A stretch of DNA of 64,000 nucleotides from Hungatella sp. UBA3048 (GCA_002367105.1 DFCS01000044.1:42138-106137), one strand, 5' to 3'; counted from the first letter of the stretch, positions 1 to 7,549 are shown. Program-made: numbers and translations. Notes: a model not told the origin generated them from the sequence alone.

Positions 1-53
1 AATAAATTACTTATAATCAAGTCGTAATAATTATTGTCCAGTATTTTCTCCAT
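1..53 (-). CDS. Csp-type subtilisin-like protein, N-terminus only (partial)
   Basis: Only the first 17 codons are inside the window; the gene runs off the left edge. Reading the reverse strand from 53 gives MEKILDNNYYDLIISNL, which matches 14 of the first 16 residues of the divergent protein starting at 235 (MQKILDDNYYDLIISNI). It is therefore the start of a paralogous subtilase (family S8, clostridial Csp type). The start is supported by an AGGGAG ribosome binding site about eight bases upstream, placed as in the paralogue, and by a matching upstream promoter. A longer reverse-strand reading frame through 240-31 lies in a different phase and is not real. Whether this copy keeps an intact catalytic triad cannot be seen here. 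Confidence 0.8.
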   Translation of the reverse strand, partial: MEKILDNNYYDLIISNL

Positions 54-97
54 AATTAAATCTCCCTGATAAGATCTGGTTATAGAACATATAGTAT

Positions 98-125
98 ATT
101 TTATGCAGCAATGCTTCTGATATGA
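98..125 (-). promoter_or_regulatory. Sigma-E-like promoter for the leftward Csp gene
   Basis: On the reverse strand TCATA (125-121), 15 bases, then CATAAAAT (105-98). This fits the sporulation mother-cell sigma-E pattern (ATA, 16 bp, ATAcanT). It mirrors the promoter at 167-194 exactly in motif and spacing, which argues for a functional, duplicated promoter. A sigma-K reading of the -10 (CATAnnnTA) is also possible. Confidence 0.55.
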
Positions 126-166
126 GCGATGCCTGCCCGCAGGTGACGCCTCTTATTTTCTTATAC

Positions 167-194
167 TCATAATAGAGGTCCGGTTGCATAAAAT
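167..194 (+). promoter_or_regulatory. Sigma-E-like promoter for the rightward Csp gene
   Basis: TCATA at 167-171, 15 bases, then CATAAAAT at 187-194, about 40 bp ahead of the start codon. Motif and spacing equal those of the divergent promoter. The 13-bp arms 95-107 and 185-197 are perfect inverted copies, and the similarity runs on with mismatches to 85 and 207. The region between the two genes therefore looks like an inverted duplication of promoter plus gene start. Confidence 0.55.
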
Positions 195-234
195 ATATCA
201 TATGTGCCAGTAGTATAGACAGGGAGGCCTGATC

Positions 235-1908
235 ATGCAAAAAATATTGGATGATAATTATTATGACTTGATCATCAGTAATATAATGATTCCCACATAT
301 GATACCGGAGATAATATAACACCTATGGACTTAAGGCATTCTTTGGCTCATATCCCTGTTGTTTCAGCGAATCCCTGCGACTTGGGAGTTTACCCTTATA
401 ATGCATTTCCTTCTTTGCTCACCTTAAGCTCCACCGTCAGCCTTGAAAAATCCGGTATCGGAACAGTTCAGAGAAATCCTTATCTGGCGTTATTCGGCCG
501 GGGGGTGCTTGTTGCGGTCATAGATACCGGAATTGATTACCGGCATCAGGCGTTTTTATATAATGACGGAACAACCCGCATTCTTTCCATATGGGACCAG
601 ACCATTCAGGATGGCACGCCGCCGGAGGGATTTACGTACGGCACCGAATACACCAGGGAGTATATCAATGTTGCACTTAAGTCGGAAAATCCCTTATCCA
701 TAGTCCCTTCTGTGGATACCAATGGTCATGGAACTGCAATCGCAAGTGTAATTGCGGGAAAACCGAGCCTGGAGCAGGCTTTCAGTGGTGTTGTGCCGGA
801 ATCCGACATTCTGGTCGTAAAATTGAAGCAGGCAAAGAGCAGTTTGAAAAAAATCTTTTTTGCACCTCCTGATGCTGAATGCTATCAGGAGTCGGATTTA
901 ATCATTGGGATCAGTTATGTGACTACCATTGCCCAAAGACTGAACCGTCCCATCACCATATGCATTGCAATGGGAACAAACCAGTCAAGCCATGACGGAC
1001 GGGGAGCGACCAGCTTCATTACCAACTATTTGGCGCAGCAGCCCCATATAGGAATAACGATAAGCACCGGTAATGAAGCAAACAAACGCAGACATTACTT
1101 TAACAGCACCACGGCGGAACCCTACCAGAATAACTTTGAATTAAGAGTTGGGGAAAATGACAAACTGTTTGCCATTGAGCTATGGCCGTTTGCTCCGGCA
1201 AGGCTGTCAATCGAAATAACAGCTCCAAACAGAGAGACAACGGGGCAGGTTTTTCCCGCCCTGGGAGAATGCAGAAGATTTGCCTTCGTATTTAACCCAA
1301 GCGTCATATGGGTGAATAATTATATTTTTGAAGAAGAGACCGGGGACCAGCTCATATTGATGCGTTTTCAGGATCCCCTTCCAGGAATCTGGAACATTCG
1401 GGTGCAGAATCTTGATAACGGACCATTTTCTTTTCATACCTGGCTGCCGTCAGGAAAATTGATTTCAGAAGACACCTTTTTTATAAATTCCAATCCGGAT
1501 ACTACCATAACTTCACCGGCAAATGCAACCAATCCCCTGGCAGTTACCGCTTATAACCAGTTTAATGATACCGTATTGCCTGAATCCGGAAGAGGTTATA
1601 CACGAACAGGATTTGTTAAACCAGATATCGCGGCACCGGGATTTGAGCTTACCTGTGCAGTTCCGGGAAACCTATATGGCAGCATAACAGGAAGCGGCTC
1701 TGCTGCAGCTCAGGCAGCAGGAATTGTTGCCATGGTTTTTGAATGGGCGATTCCAAGGGGAAATTATACCAATATTACCGGAAACGATGTAAACCGTCTG
1801 CTTATTCGCGGAGCAGAGCGAACCAGCGGAACTACATATCCCAACAATATCTGGGGATACGGTCGGATCGACGTCAACACGCTGTTTGAAAGGCTTACAA
1901 ATATTTAA
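235..1908 (+). CDS. Csp-type subtilisin-like pseudoprotease (S8 family)
   Basis: This 557-residue subtilase-fold protein has no signal peptide and resembles the clostridial Csp proteins that process or signal to the spore-cortex hydrolase SleC during germination. Asp97 (VIDTGID) and His165 (DTNGHGT) of the triad are present. In the Ser motif the sequence is TGSGSAAAQAAG (about 485-496); aligned with the family pattern TGSSxAAAHxAG, Gly488 occupies the nucleophile position and Gln replaces the following His. This recalls C. difficile CspC, a non-catalytic germination regulator of the same length that also carries Gly in place of Ser. The start follows AGGGAGG and a sigma-E-like promoter, consistent with mother-cell expression. 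A neighbouring divergent paralogue may be its active or inactive partner. Substrate and receptor role are inference. The loss of the serine rests on an ungapped alignment; a one-residue shift would restore Ser489. Confidence 0.85.
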   Translation: MQKILDDNYYDLIISNIMIPTYDTGDNITPMDLRHSLAHIPVVSANPCDLGVYPYNAFPSLLTLSSTVSLEKSGIGTVQRNPYLALFGRGVLVAVIDTGIDYRHQAFLYNDGTTRILSIWDQTIQDGTPPEGFTYGTEYTREYINVALKSENPLSIVPSVDTNGHGTAIASVIAGKPSLEQAFSGVVPESDILVVKLKQAKSSLKKIFFAPPDAECYQESDLIIGISYVTTIAQRLNRPITICIAMGTNQSSHDGRGATSFITNYLAQQPHIGITISTGNEANKRRHYFNSTTAEPYQNNFELRVGENDKLFAIELWPFAPARLSIEITAPNRETTGQVFPALGECRRFAFVFNPSVIWVNNYIFEEETGDQLILMRFQDPLPGIWNIRVQNLDNGPFSFHTWLPSGKLISEDTFFINSNPDTTITSPANATNPLAVTAYNQFNDTVLPESGRGYTRTGFVKPDIAAPGFELTCAVPGNLYGSITGSGSAAAQAAGIVAMVFEWAIPRGNYTNITGNDVNRLLIRGAERTSGTTYPNNIWGYGRIDVNTLFERLTNI

Positions 1909-1962
1909 ACGGAAAACAGATCAGATCAATGGATAATATTGCAGTTCGTTTTTATTTTATGA

Positions 1963-1991
1963 TTGAGGTTATTGAAAACATTCGATATAAT
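1963..1991 (+). promoter_or_regulatory. Sigma-A-type promoter
   Basis: TTGAGG (1963-1968), 17 bp, TATAAT (1986-1991), upstream of the small hypothetical gene that starts at 2060. Confidence 0.5.
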
Positions 1992-2059
1992 GTAAAGGCT
2001 GGCTTTCAGGAAAAAGAAAAGTGTTAAATAATAATAGGATACAGGAAAGAGGAGAAGGA

Positions 2060-2584
2060 ATGGAAGATACGAAAAGGTGTGGGTTGGAAGCGATTGAAAA
2101 AACGACTGAAATCAGTGAATTCAAATGGTATATTTTTGATATCATAAATGAAGGGATGGAACAGGACGGAATTGAAAATAGTAAATTCAGCCTGGATACG
2201 GAGAAGGCTGATGCAGTCTGTTTCGCAGTAGGGGATGGAAGTTTTTCTGTTTGCGGCCGAGGCAGGGAAGCAGTTAAACAGCACCACAATATTTATCATG
2301 CTGTCTGTGATTTTTTTAACAGAATCTATGAGAACGAGGGAAATGCAGAGAAAGCTGTGACTCGTTTCCTCATAAGAACTCTTGATTTACCGGCCCTGAT
2401 GAAGAAGCCAAGCCGTTCCATGCTGATCGACCAGATAAGCAGATGTCAGGAAGAGGTTGATGCCCTGGAGGAAAAGATAAAAAAGGAGCCGGGAAAAAAG
2501 GAAGAAACCATGCTTTCCCTTAATAGAGTTTATTTAAAAGAATTAAAAGAGAAAATGGAAAGAAATTTTGGGGAGACGATATAA
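2060..2584 (+). CDS. Hypothetical protein with C-terminal coiled coil
   Basis: A 174-residue, charged, soluble protein that I do not recognise. The start at 2060 is chosen over an in-frame ATG at 2021 because AGAGGAG (2048-2054) sits directly upstream of 2060. The N-terminal half contains a compact stretch (FAVGDGSFSVCGRGREA), then a helical middle (FFNRIYENEGNAEKAVTRF). From about residue 125 to the end heptad-like Leu/Lys/Glu spacing suggests a coiled coil (QISRCQEEVDALEEKIKK). It has its own promoter and a possible terminator about 100 bp downstream, so it is probably monocistronic. It opens the AT-rich, partly decayed region that extends to 5870. Confidence 0.65.
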   Translation: MEDTKRCGLEAIEKTTEISEFKWYIFDIINEGMEQDGIENSKFSLDTEKADAVCFAVGDGSFSVCGRGREAVKQHHNIYHAVCDFFNRIYENEGNAEKAVTRFLIRTLDLPALMKKPSRSMLIDQISRCQEEVDALEEKIKKEPGKKEETMLSLNRVYLKELKEKMERNFGETI

Positions 2585-2681
2585 GAAAAAATAATCTTAG
2601 TTTTATATGAATAAAACATATGGATCAGGCCATAATAGAATTATACCAAAGATGAGTGAATACTTATCCTCCCCTTTTTAG

Positions 2682-2729
2682 TGAGAGAAGTCACGTAAAC
2701 CAATGTTTATATGGCTTCTCTCATTTTTT
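2682..2729 (+). terminator. Rho-independent terminator candidate
   Basis: TGAGAGAAG (2682-2690) pairs perfectly with CTTCTCTCA (2715-2723), followed by six T. It lies about 100 bp after the hypothetical gene. Confidence 0.55.
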
Positions 2730-2776
2730 ATCGGCGTTTATATGGTGAAATGGCTGCCCAATGGTTATCCATATGA

Positions 2777-2890
2777 TTAACTTCAATAATGCGAATGAAC
2801 AAACTTGCAAAGTGTCTTTGTCATGAAACTGACCATTTAAATGGAATACTGTTTACAGATAAAATAATTGGGTATGTAGACATCAAATAG
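2777..2890 (+). pseudogene. Peptide deformylase C-terminal fragment
   Basis: An open frame of 37 codons bounded by TGA (2774) and TAG (2888) contains LAKCLCHETDHLNGILFTDK. This matches the last conserved block of peptide deformylase (family pattern ARxxCHExDHLxGxLFxDK), including the metal-binding HExxH as HETDH. The first two motifs of the enzyme (GxGLAAPQ and EGCLS) are not found upstream, and no ribosome binding site or sensible start is present. It is therefore a truncated remnant without the active-site cysteine. The intact def gene would be expected elsewhere in the genome. The neighbouring frameshifted thioesterase supports local decay. Confidence 0.65.
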
Positions 2891-3124
2891 AATTCTGACT
2901 TGTTTTCAGGGAACTTTACGGGTGGTTTCGGAGGTTATTAAATAACTGATTTATTGAGTATATGTTTTAAAAATAATATTTTACCATCAACTATCAATAA
3001 TTATATTGGTAGTTTTTTTATACGAAATATTTTTGCGAACTTAAATTAAAACACTCGATTCAAGGTAAATCCATTAGTTTTCTTTTCGCAGGCTTTTTGT
3101 CGGAGGCAACATTTATCTAAACTG
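2891..3124. other. Gene-free AT-rich stretch with one hairpin
   Basis: No coding frame is recognisable. At 2991-3019 CTATCAATAATTATATTGGTAG folds (with G-U pairs) and is followed by a run of seven T, so it can act as a forward terminator, but no gene that needs it lies close upstream. Confidence 0.4.
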
Positions 3125-3154
3125 TTGACATTGTAATATCTCTGGATTTATAGT
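3125..3154 (+). promoter_or_regulatory. Sigma-A-type promoter for thioesterase
   Basis: TTGACA (3125-3130), 18 bp, TATAGT (3149-3154), about 60 bp ahead of the thioesterase start. An intact promoter ahead of a frameshifted gene favours a recent lesion or a sequencing error. Confidence 0.55.
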
Positions 3155-3216
3155 ATTAAAAAGTATATAAGTACGAAACAATTAATTTGATTGAACAGCC
3201 GAAGAAGGGAGAACTA

Positions 3217-3689
3217 ATGAAAGAATCAAAAACAGTAGAGGAATCCATGGTAGAGCAGGTTCACCTTTTGATGCCTAACCATATCAATGGAAGCGGCAGA
3301 CTTTTTGGCGGGCAGCTTTTGGAGTGGATTGACGTCGTAGGCGCGATAACTGCAAAGCGCCATGCTGAATGCAACACTACGACAGCTGCAATAGATAATC
3401 TTCAATTCAAGGCAGGAGCCTTTATAAATGACACCATTGTGCTGATAGGAGATTAACCTATGTGGGTAATACCTCAATGGAAGTTAGGGTAGATACCTAC
3501 TCGGAGGATCTTTCGGGAATACGAAAACCGATTAACCGTGCCTATCTGGTATATGTAGCAATTGATAAAGATGGAAATCCTATTAAAGTGCCGAAACTTA
3601 AACTTACGACAGAAGGCCAAAAGGCTGAATGGGACAGTGCGGTAAAGCGGAATGATTTACGAAAGTTAAGACGCAAGGAAGGCTTCTAA
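3217..3689 (+). pseudogene. Acyl-CoA thioesterase (hotdog, YciA/YkhA type), frameshifted
   Basis: Residues from both halves match the acyl-CoA thioesterase hotdog family: LMPNHINGSGRLFGGQLLEW, then DNLQFKAGAFINDTIVLIG in the first frame, and RLTYVGNTSMEVRVDTYSED in the second. The first frame ends at TAA 3454-3456 after GGA GAT; the second resumes as AGA TTA ACC TAT from 3450. One missing base near 3448-3450 accounts for the break, and restoring it gives a normal-length protein of about 157 residues. The start at 3217 follows GAAGGGAG. Sequence on both sides is well conserved, so this is either a very recent mutation or a sequencing error. The enzyme would hydrolyse medium- to long-chain acyl-CoA in the cytoplasm. 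Confidence 0.8.
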
Positions 3690-3892
3690 AAATATTTTTA
3701 TAAAATACAATATTTAATTTTGTGTCCTAAATCTTCGCAATGAAGGTTTATGGTAAACAAGAAAATGATATTAATCAAGCTTAATTCTAAATGAATAACT
3801 ACGAACGAACAAACGAAACTTAACATTGATATTTATTGAGATTTGCTGTATTCTTCGTAATATATAAATGAAACTTGAAAGGAATTTTAAAT

Positions 3893-4378
3893 ATGAAAAC
3901 TGATATAACAGTCGCTTATGATAATATTAGTGAAATCAAAGAATTATTTTTAGAGTACACTCATATGTTGGTTGAAAATGACCCTGATTTTGCTGAATAT
4001 TTAAAAATCCAAAATTACGATTCAGAACTTGATCATTTGAAGGATAAATACGCACGTCCAAATGGCAGATTATACATAGCAAAAGTAGAAGATGAAGCAG
4101 TCGGCTGCATTGGTTTAAGAAAAATTGATGATGAGAATTGTGAAATGAAAAGATTGTATGTTAAACCGGCATTCCGAGGACATAAAATTGCTAATAAGCT
4201 GGTAGAACTAATTATTAATGATGCGAAAGAAATCGGTTATAAAAGCATTCTGCTGGACACACTTCCCTTTTTGGAGGGAGCGATATGTTTGTATAAAAAA
4301 CTTGGATTTTATGAAATTGATTCTTATAATAACAGTCCGATGGATCATTTAGTATATCTGAAGTTAGATTTAAATTAA
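3893..4378 (+). CDS. GNAT-family N-acetyltransferase
   Basis: 161 residues with the GNAT core: beta strand LYIAKVEDEAVGCIGLRKI, then CEMKRLYVKPAFRGHKIANK. The acetyl-CoA pyrophosphate-binding loop R/QxxGxG/A appears as RGHKIA (about residues 99-104), and KSILLDTL...CLYKKLGFYEI ends the fold. It should acetylate an amine of a small molecule or protein; the substrate cannot be read from sequence. The start at 3893 follows AAAGGA, preferred over a TTG at 3875. Codon use is AT-rich (AAA, AAT, TTA), like the rest of this segment and unlike the opp operon, which hints at acquired DNA. Confidence 0.85.
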   Translation: MKTDITVAYDNISEIKELFLEYTHMLVENDPDFAEYLKIQNYDSELDHLKDKYARPNGRLYIAKVEDEAVGCIGLRKIDDENCEMKRLYVKPAFRGHKIANKLVELIINDAKEIGYKSILLDTLPFLEGAICLYKKLGFYEIDSYNNSPMDHLVYLKLDLN

Positions 4379-4417
4379 TAAATCATCATCAATGAAAAAC
4401 CAGAGAGGAAGGATGTT

Positions 4418-4675
4418 ATGGAATTTTATTTTAAGTCAAAAGGTGCAAAAACCCATCTTTACCGGGAAAGTGGGTTTATTGATGAAGATTTGGGGGAACT
4501 GACGGAAACATTTTCCGGTAAACTGAAGACTAAAAATTTTCTGGGTGAAAACTTTGAGTTGGAAGATATTTCTGGCTTTTTTTCAAAAGGAAACAGGTAT
4601 TCCATTAAGAGTTCGAAAGGATTAAATGGTATTATCGAGAAAAAGGGCTTTGGTGACAGGTATATATTAAAATAA
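4418..4675 (+). CDS. Small hypothetical protein
   Basis: 85 residues, unrecognised, with a good ribosome binding site (GAGAGGAAGGA) before the ATG. The protein is rich in Lys, Gly and aromatic residues and has alternating hydrophobic/charged stretches that suggest a small beta-rich fold (KTKNFLGENFELEDISGFF, then RYSIKSSKGLNGIIEKKGFG). No signal peptide or membrane segment. It follows the acetyltransferase by 39 bp in the same direction and is followed by a terminator, so the two may share a transcript. Confidence 0.6.
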   Translation: MEFYFKSKGAKTHLYRESGFIDEDLGELTETFSGKLKTKNFLGENFELEDISGFFSKGNRYSIKSSKGLNGIIEKKGFGDRYILK

Positions 4676-4706
4676 CGATTTTTTTTATAGATATGCAGTA
4701 GGATAA

Positions 4707-4735
4707 GGCATTGTAGAATCCAGTGCCCTTTTTTA
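4707..4735 (+). terminator. Rho-independent terminator
   Basis: GGCATTG (4707-4713) pairs with CAGTGCC (one G-U), followed by a six-T run; it closes the GNAT/hypothetical transcript. Confidence 0.65.
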
Positions 4736-4833
4736 TTACTTTTATTGTAATAATAGAGACAGGTAACTGAAGGTGTCCGATACGCATCTAAAAGCGGCAG
4801 CCAGGCGAAAAAATCCTGGAAATTTAAAAAAAC

Positions 4834-4873
4834 AGAACATATGTTTGCATTTGCGGTATATCTGTGTTATAAT
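4834..4873 (+). promoter_or_regulatory. LexA box overlapping a sigma-A promoter (orphan)
   Basis: AGAACATATGTTTG (4834-4847) matches the Firmicute LexA/DinR box (CGAACRNRYGTTYG) at most positions. It overlaps the -35 of a strong promoter, TTGCAT (4845-4850), 17 bp, TATAAT (4868-4873). No intact gene follows: 4874-5099 holds no frame with a start and ribosome binding site that I can support. The controlled SOS gene appears to have been lost or decayed. Confidence 0.6.
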
Positions 4874-5099
4874 ATGCATAAGGATTAAACGAAAAAGGTA
4901 TTCCGTTAATACAGTAAGAAATCTGGACTTGCGCCGCCGATTTATGAAAGCATCAATAGAAGGCCACTCAATAGTTCATTGCAGTATAATGACAGGGCTT
5001 TTCTGCAAACGCAGAAATCATAATTACCCAAAGTAGTATAAGGATATCTGCTGTTTCCGAAATAGCTAATTGCTCAATCTGCTGCAAAAGAAACTGTTT

Positions 5100-5338
5100 T
5101 TATTCATCTTCATGATCTAAGAATTTCTCTACTGAAGCATGCTGCTCTCTAAGCATTACCGCTACATGCTGATAATCAGATATTTCTTTTAATATAGTAC
5201 CCTACGATAAACCGGCATTTACTGATGCATAAAATCTAAAAGCATATAAACTGGAATATAGTTTTTCATTTAACCAATAAAAAATAAGCCGGCATACGAA
5301 AGGCCAGTTTATTACCTTAGAGAAACAGATGTCAATTA
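5100..5338 (-). pseudogene. Decayed reverse-strand coding remnant
   Basis: Reverse-strand frame from about 5338 to TAA at 5102-5100 reads as protein-like sequence (KLYSSLYAFRFYASVNAGLS, one in-frame TAG at 5204-5202, then GTILKEISDYQHVAVMLREQ and HASVEKFLDHEDE). It has no start or ribosome binding site. Amino-acid composition looks coding, but I do not recognise the family. It may be noise; support comes only from composition and the clean C-terminal end. Confidence 0.3.
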
Positions 5339-5403
5339 TTCAATACCAGATAGAGGTTCCTTAGAAAATCACTGAGATGTGGTTTTAATTTTTAACCATG
5401 AAA

Positions 5404-5417
5404 CGAACATTTGTTCT
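5404..5417 (+). promoter_or_regulatory. LexA (SOS) box
   Basis: CGAACATTTGTTCT has perfect GAAC/GTTC half-sites with a 4-bp centre and lies 22 bp before the ATG of the small ORF at 5439. TCTAAT just inside and after the box may be the -10, so LexA would block RNA polymerase. Confidence 0.7.
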
Positions 5418-5438
5418 AATGCGAAAGGAGACACGCGT

Positions 5439-5690
5439 ATGATGATCACAAAAAATAACTTGAATGAAATATTATTTGAAAACCAGGATGCAAGGCTGTT
5501 AATAGAACGGGTAGTTTCCTTTACGCAAGCGACTCTATATTATTACCATGACGATGAGATTACCGTAGAGAAGGCATTGGAGATATATAACCGTGCAATG
5601 AGGGCGGAAGAGGAAGATGCCACTTCCTGTGTATCATTCCTGGATTTTTCAAGAGAAAAAAACAAAGTTCTGTATTCAGGGTGTTCTTAA
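5439..5690 (+). CDS. Small SOS-controlled hypothetical protein
   Basis: 83 residues, acidic, with no membrane segment or signal peptide and no family I recognise. The start at 5439 (ATGATG) follows AAAGGAG with 8-bp spacing and is preferred over an in-frame ATG at 5379 because a LexA box (5404-5417) lies in between and would sit inside the longer frame. Predicted helices: LNEILFENQDARLLIERVVS, then EKALEIYNRAMRAEEED, then a short tail with two Cys. The perfect LexA operator implies induction on DNA damage. Small SOS proteins in Firmicutes include division inhibitors and polymerase accessory factors, but this one lacks the LysM or membrane features of YneA-type inhibitors; function is unknown. 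Confidence 0.65.
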   Translation: MMITKNNLNEILFENQDARLLIERVVSFTQATLYYYHDDEITVEKALEIYNRAMRAEEEDATSCVSFLDFSREKNKVLYSGCS

Positions 5691-5768
5691 TGAAAGGGCT
5701 CTTTGTATATGTATTAACTTCAATGATAAATTAAAACAATTCAAAACAGGATGAAATAATAAAAAATA

Positions 5769-5797
5769 TTGACATAAATAATATAATTATGTATAAT
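5769..5797 (+). promoter_or_regulatory. Consensus sigma-A promoter for oppA
   Basis: TTGACA (5769-5774), 17 bp, TATAAT (5792-5797): a full consensus match, about 75 bp before oppA. Expected to be strong, in line with high expression of binding proteins. Confidence 0.8.
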
Positions 5798-5872
5798 TCA
5801 AATAATTTCATAGGCGAAATGCTGATGAATTAAGACGAAACAAGAAAAACAATATCAAAAGGAGAGGGAAAA

Positions 5873-7549
5873 ATGAAAAAAAGAGTATTAGCTTTAGGCA
5901 CTGTAGCCTGTCTTGCTATTGGAACCCTGACAGGTTGTGGCTTTACCGGGTCAACCAGCAGCCCCACCACCGGAGGATCTGCCCAAAGTGTGGAATCAAG
6001 TGAAGCCGCTACTGACAAAAAGGAGGCTCAGGCAGCCGGCGAACAGGTTCTTAGCGTATATGCAAATGCTGAGATCAAAACCCTGGTACAATGGGCGGCT
6101 TCTGATAATCAGTCATCAAAGGTAAACAATAACGCATTTGAAGGTCTGCTTCGCCTGGATGAAAATCATGATGCGCAGCCTGCACTTGCGGAAAGCTTTG
6201 ATGTTTCCGATGATAAACTTACATACACCTTTCATTTGAGAGACGGCCTGCAATGGAGTGACGGAACTCCTTTGACAGCAAACGATTTTGTATTTGCCTG
6301 GTTAAAGCAGATGAGTGCGGAAGCTACCAATGGCTACAGCTTCATTATGACAGACTATATTGTAAACGGTGCTGAGTATAACGAAGGCAAAGCCAGTGCA
6401 GAAGATGTGGGAGTAAAGGCCCTTGATGACAAGACCTTCCAGGTGGTTTTAAAAGCACCTACCCCTTACTTCACCAGATTAACTGTTCTATGCCAGTTCT
6501 TCCCGTTAAATGAAGCATATGTCACCTCAAAAGGGGACCAGTATGGTTTAAGCGCAGAGAACATGATTTACTGCGGCCCATATGTTATCACCAGCTATGA
6601 TCCGGCAGTAGGTGCTACCTTGAAAAAGAATGATAAGTACTGGGATGCTGCAAATGTGAAGGTTGAAAATGCTCAGGTAAGGGTAATGAAGGATGCTTCT
6701 GCAGCCCTTAATGCTTATCTGGCTGATGAACTTAGCCAGGTAGCTCTTGATTCTGCCAACGTAGCCGCTTATCAGAATAATCCGGAATTCAGCTCTAAGA
6801 GTGAGTTCAGAACCGAATATCTGCAGTTCTCCTTAAGCAATCCGGTTATGGCAAATAAAAATATCCGCAGGGCTGTTTCCATGGCCATTGACCGTGAGAC
6901 CTTAGTTAAAGCAATTCTTGCCGATGGCTCTGCTCCAAGTGCCGGTCTGATTGCAGAAGGCATGTATGGAAACGAAAGCAAAAGCTTCCGTGATTTAAAC
7001 GGAAACATTTGCCAATTTGATCCGGAACAGGCTAAGAAATACTGGGAAGAGGGCTGTAAGGAATTGGGACAGACACCAACTCTCACTTTGCTGGTAAGAG
7101 ATGATTCTGTGACAAAAGCGGTTGCAACCTACATACAGAGTGAATTAAATAAGAATTTAGGCATTGATATCGTGATCGATACCAAGACGGTTCAGGCAAG
7201 AAATGAATTAATGGATAACGATAATTACATGTTTGCATCTACCGCATGGGGCGCCGATTATGATGATGCCATGACATACCTTGATTTATGGACCAACGGC
7301 ACTCCATACCGCGGCTCCTATCAGAATGAACAATATAATAAGCTGATTAACGACGCAAGAGTTGAAACCGATGACGCCAAGCGTCTGGATATGCTGCTGC
7401 AGGCGGAGAACCTTCTAATCGATGAGGATGTGATTGTTGCACCTTTGTATCATAGAGGTTCTGCAACCCTTACAAAATCCAATGTGAAAGGACTGATCAA
7501 TCATCCTTTCGGGCCGGATGTGGAATTTAAATACGCTTATTTTGAGTAA
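5873..7549 (+). CDS. oppA: Oligopeptide ABC transporter substrate-binding lipoprotein
   Basis: 558-residue family 5 solute-binding protein. The N-terminus is a lipoprotein signal peptide (KKR, hydrophobic core, lipobox LTGC with Cys22 as lipidation site) followed by a Ser/Thr/Gly-rich linker to about residue 60. Family signatures follow: LAESFDVSDDKLTYTFHLRD and GLQWSDGTPLTANDFVFAW near residues 105-145, and NIRRAVSMAIDRETLV in the second lobe. It captures oligopeptides outside the membrane and hands them to OppBCDF, encoded immediately downstream. The full-consensus promoter and the hairpin between oppA and oppB suggest that oppA is made in excess over the permease. Peptide specificity is inferred from the family; nickel or other ligands cannot be excluded. 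Confidence 0.92.
   Translation: MKKRVLALGTVACLAIGTLTGCGFTGSTSSPTTGGSAQSVESSEAATDKKEAQAAGEQVLSVYANAEIKTLVQWAASDNQSSKVNNNAFEGLLRLDENHDAQPALAESFDVSDDKLTYTFHLRDGLQWSDGTPLTANDFVFAWLKQMSAEATNGYSFIMTDYIVNGAEYNEGKASAEDVGVKALDDKTFQVVLKAPTPYFTRLTVLCQFFPLNEAYVTSKGDQYGLSAENMIYCGPYVITSYDPAVGATLKKNDKYWDAANVKVENAQVRVMKDASAALNAYLADELSQVALDSANVAAYQNNPEFSSKSEFRTEYLQFSLSNPVMANKNIRRAVSMAIDRETLVKAILADGSAPSAGLIAEGMYGNESKSFRDLNGNICQFDPEQAKKYWEEGCKELGQTPTLTLLVRDDSVTKAVATYIQSELNKNLGIDIVIDTKTVQARNELMDNDNYMFASTAWGADYDDAMTYLDLWTNGTPYRGSYQNEQYNKLINDARVETDDAKRLDMLLQAENLLIDEDVIVAPLYHRGSATLTKSNVKGLINHPFGPDVEFKYAYFE

Noticed and set aside
85..207. Invertible promoter (phase-variable switch) flanked by inverted repeats
   Set aside because: The repeats are explained by duplicated divergent promoters and gene starts, and no recombinase gene is near. 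Imperfect arms (AG/GA mismatches) also argue against site-specific inversion. Not excluded without read evidence.
31..240. 69-codon reverse-strand frame across the intergenic region
   Set aside because: It is out of phase with the clear paralogous start at 53, lacks a ribosome binding site, and its repeated tyrosines simply reflect the inverted repeat.
4773..5036. 87-codon forward frame over the orphan LexA promoter
   Set aside because: It begins before the promoter, has low-complexity basic composition and no ribosome binding site.
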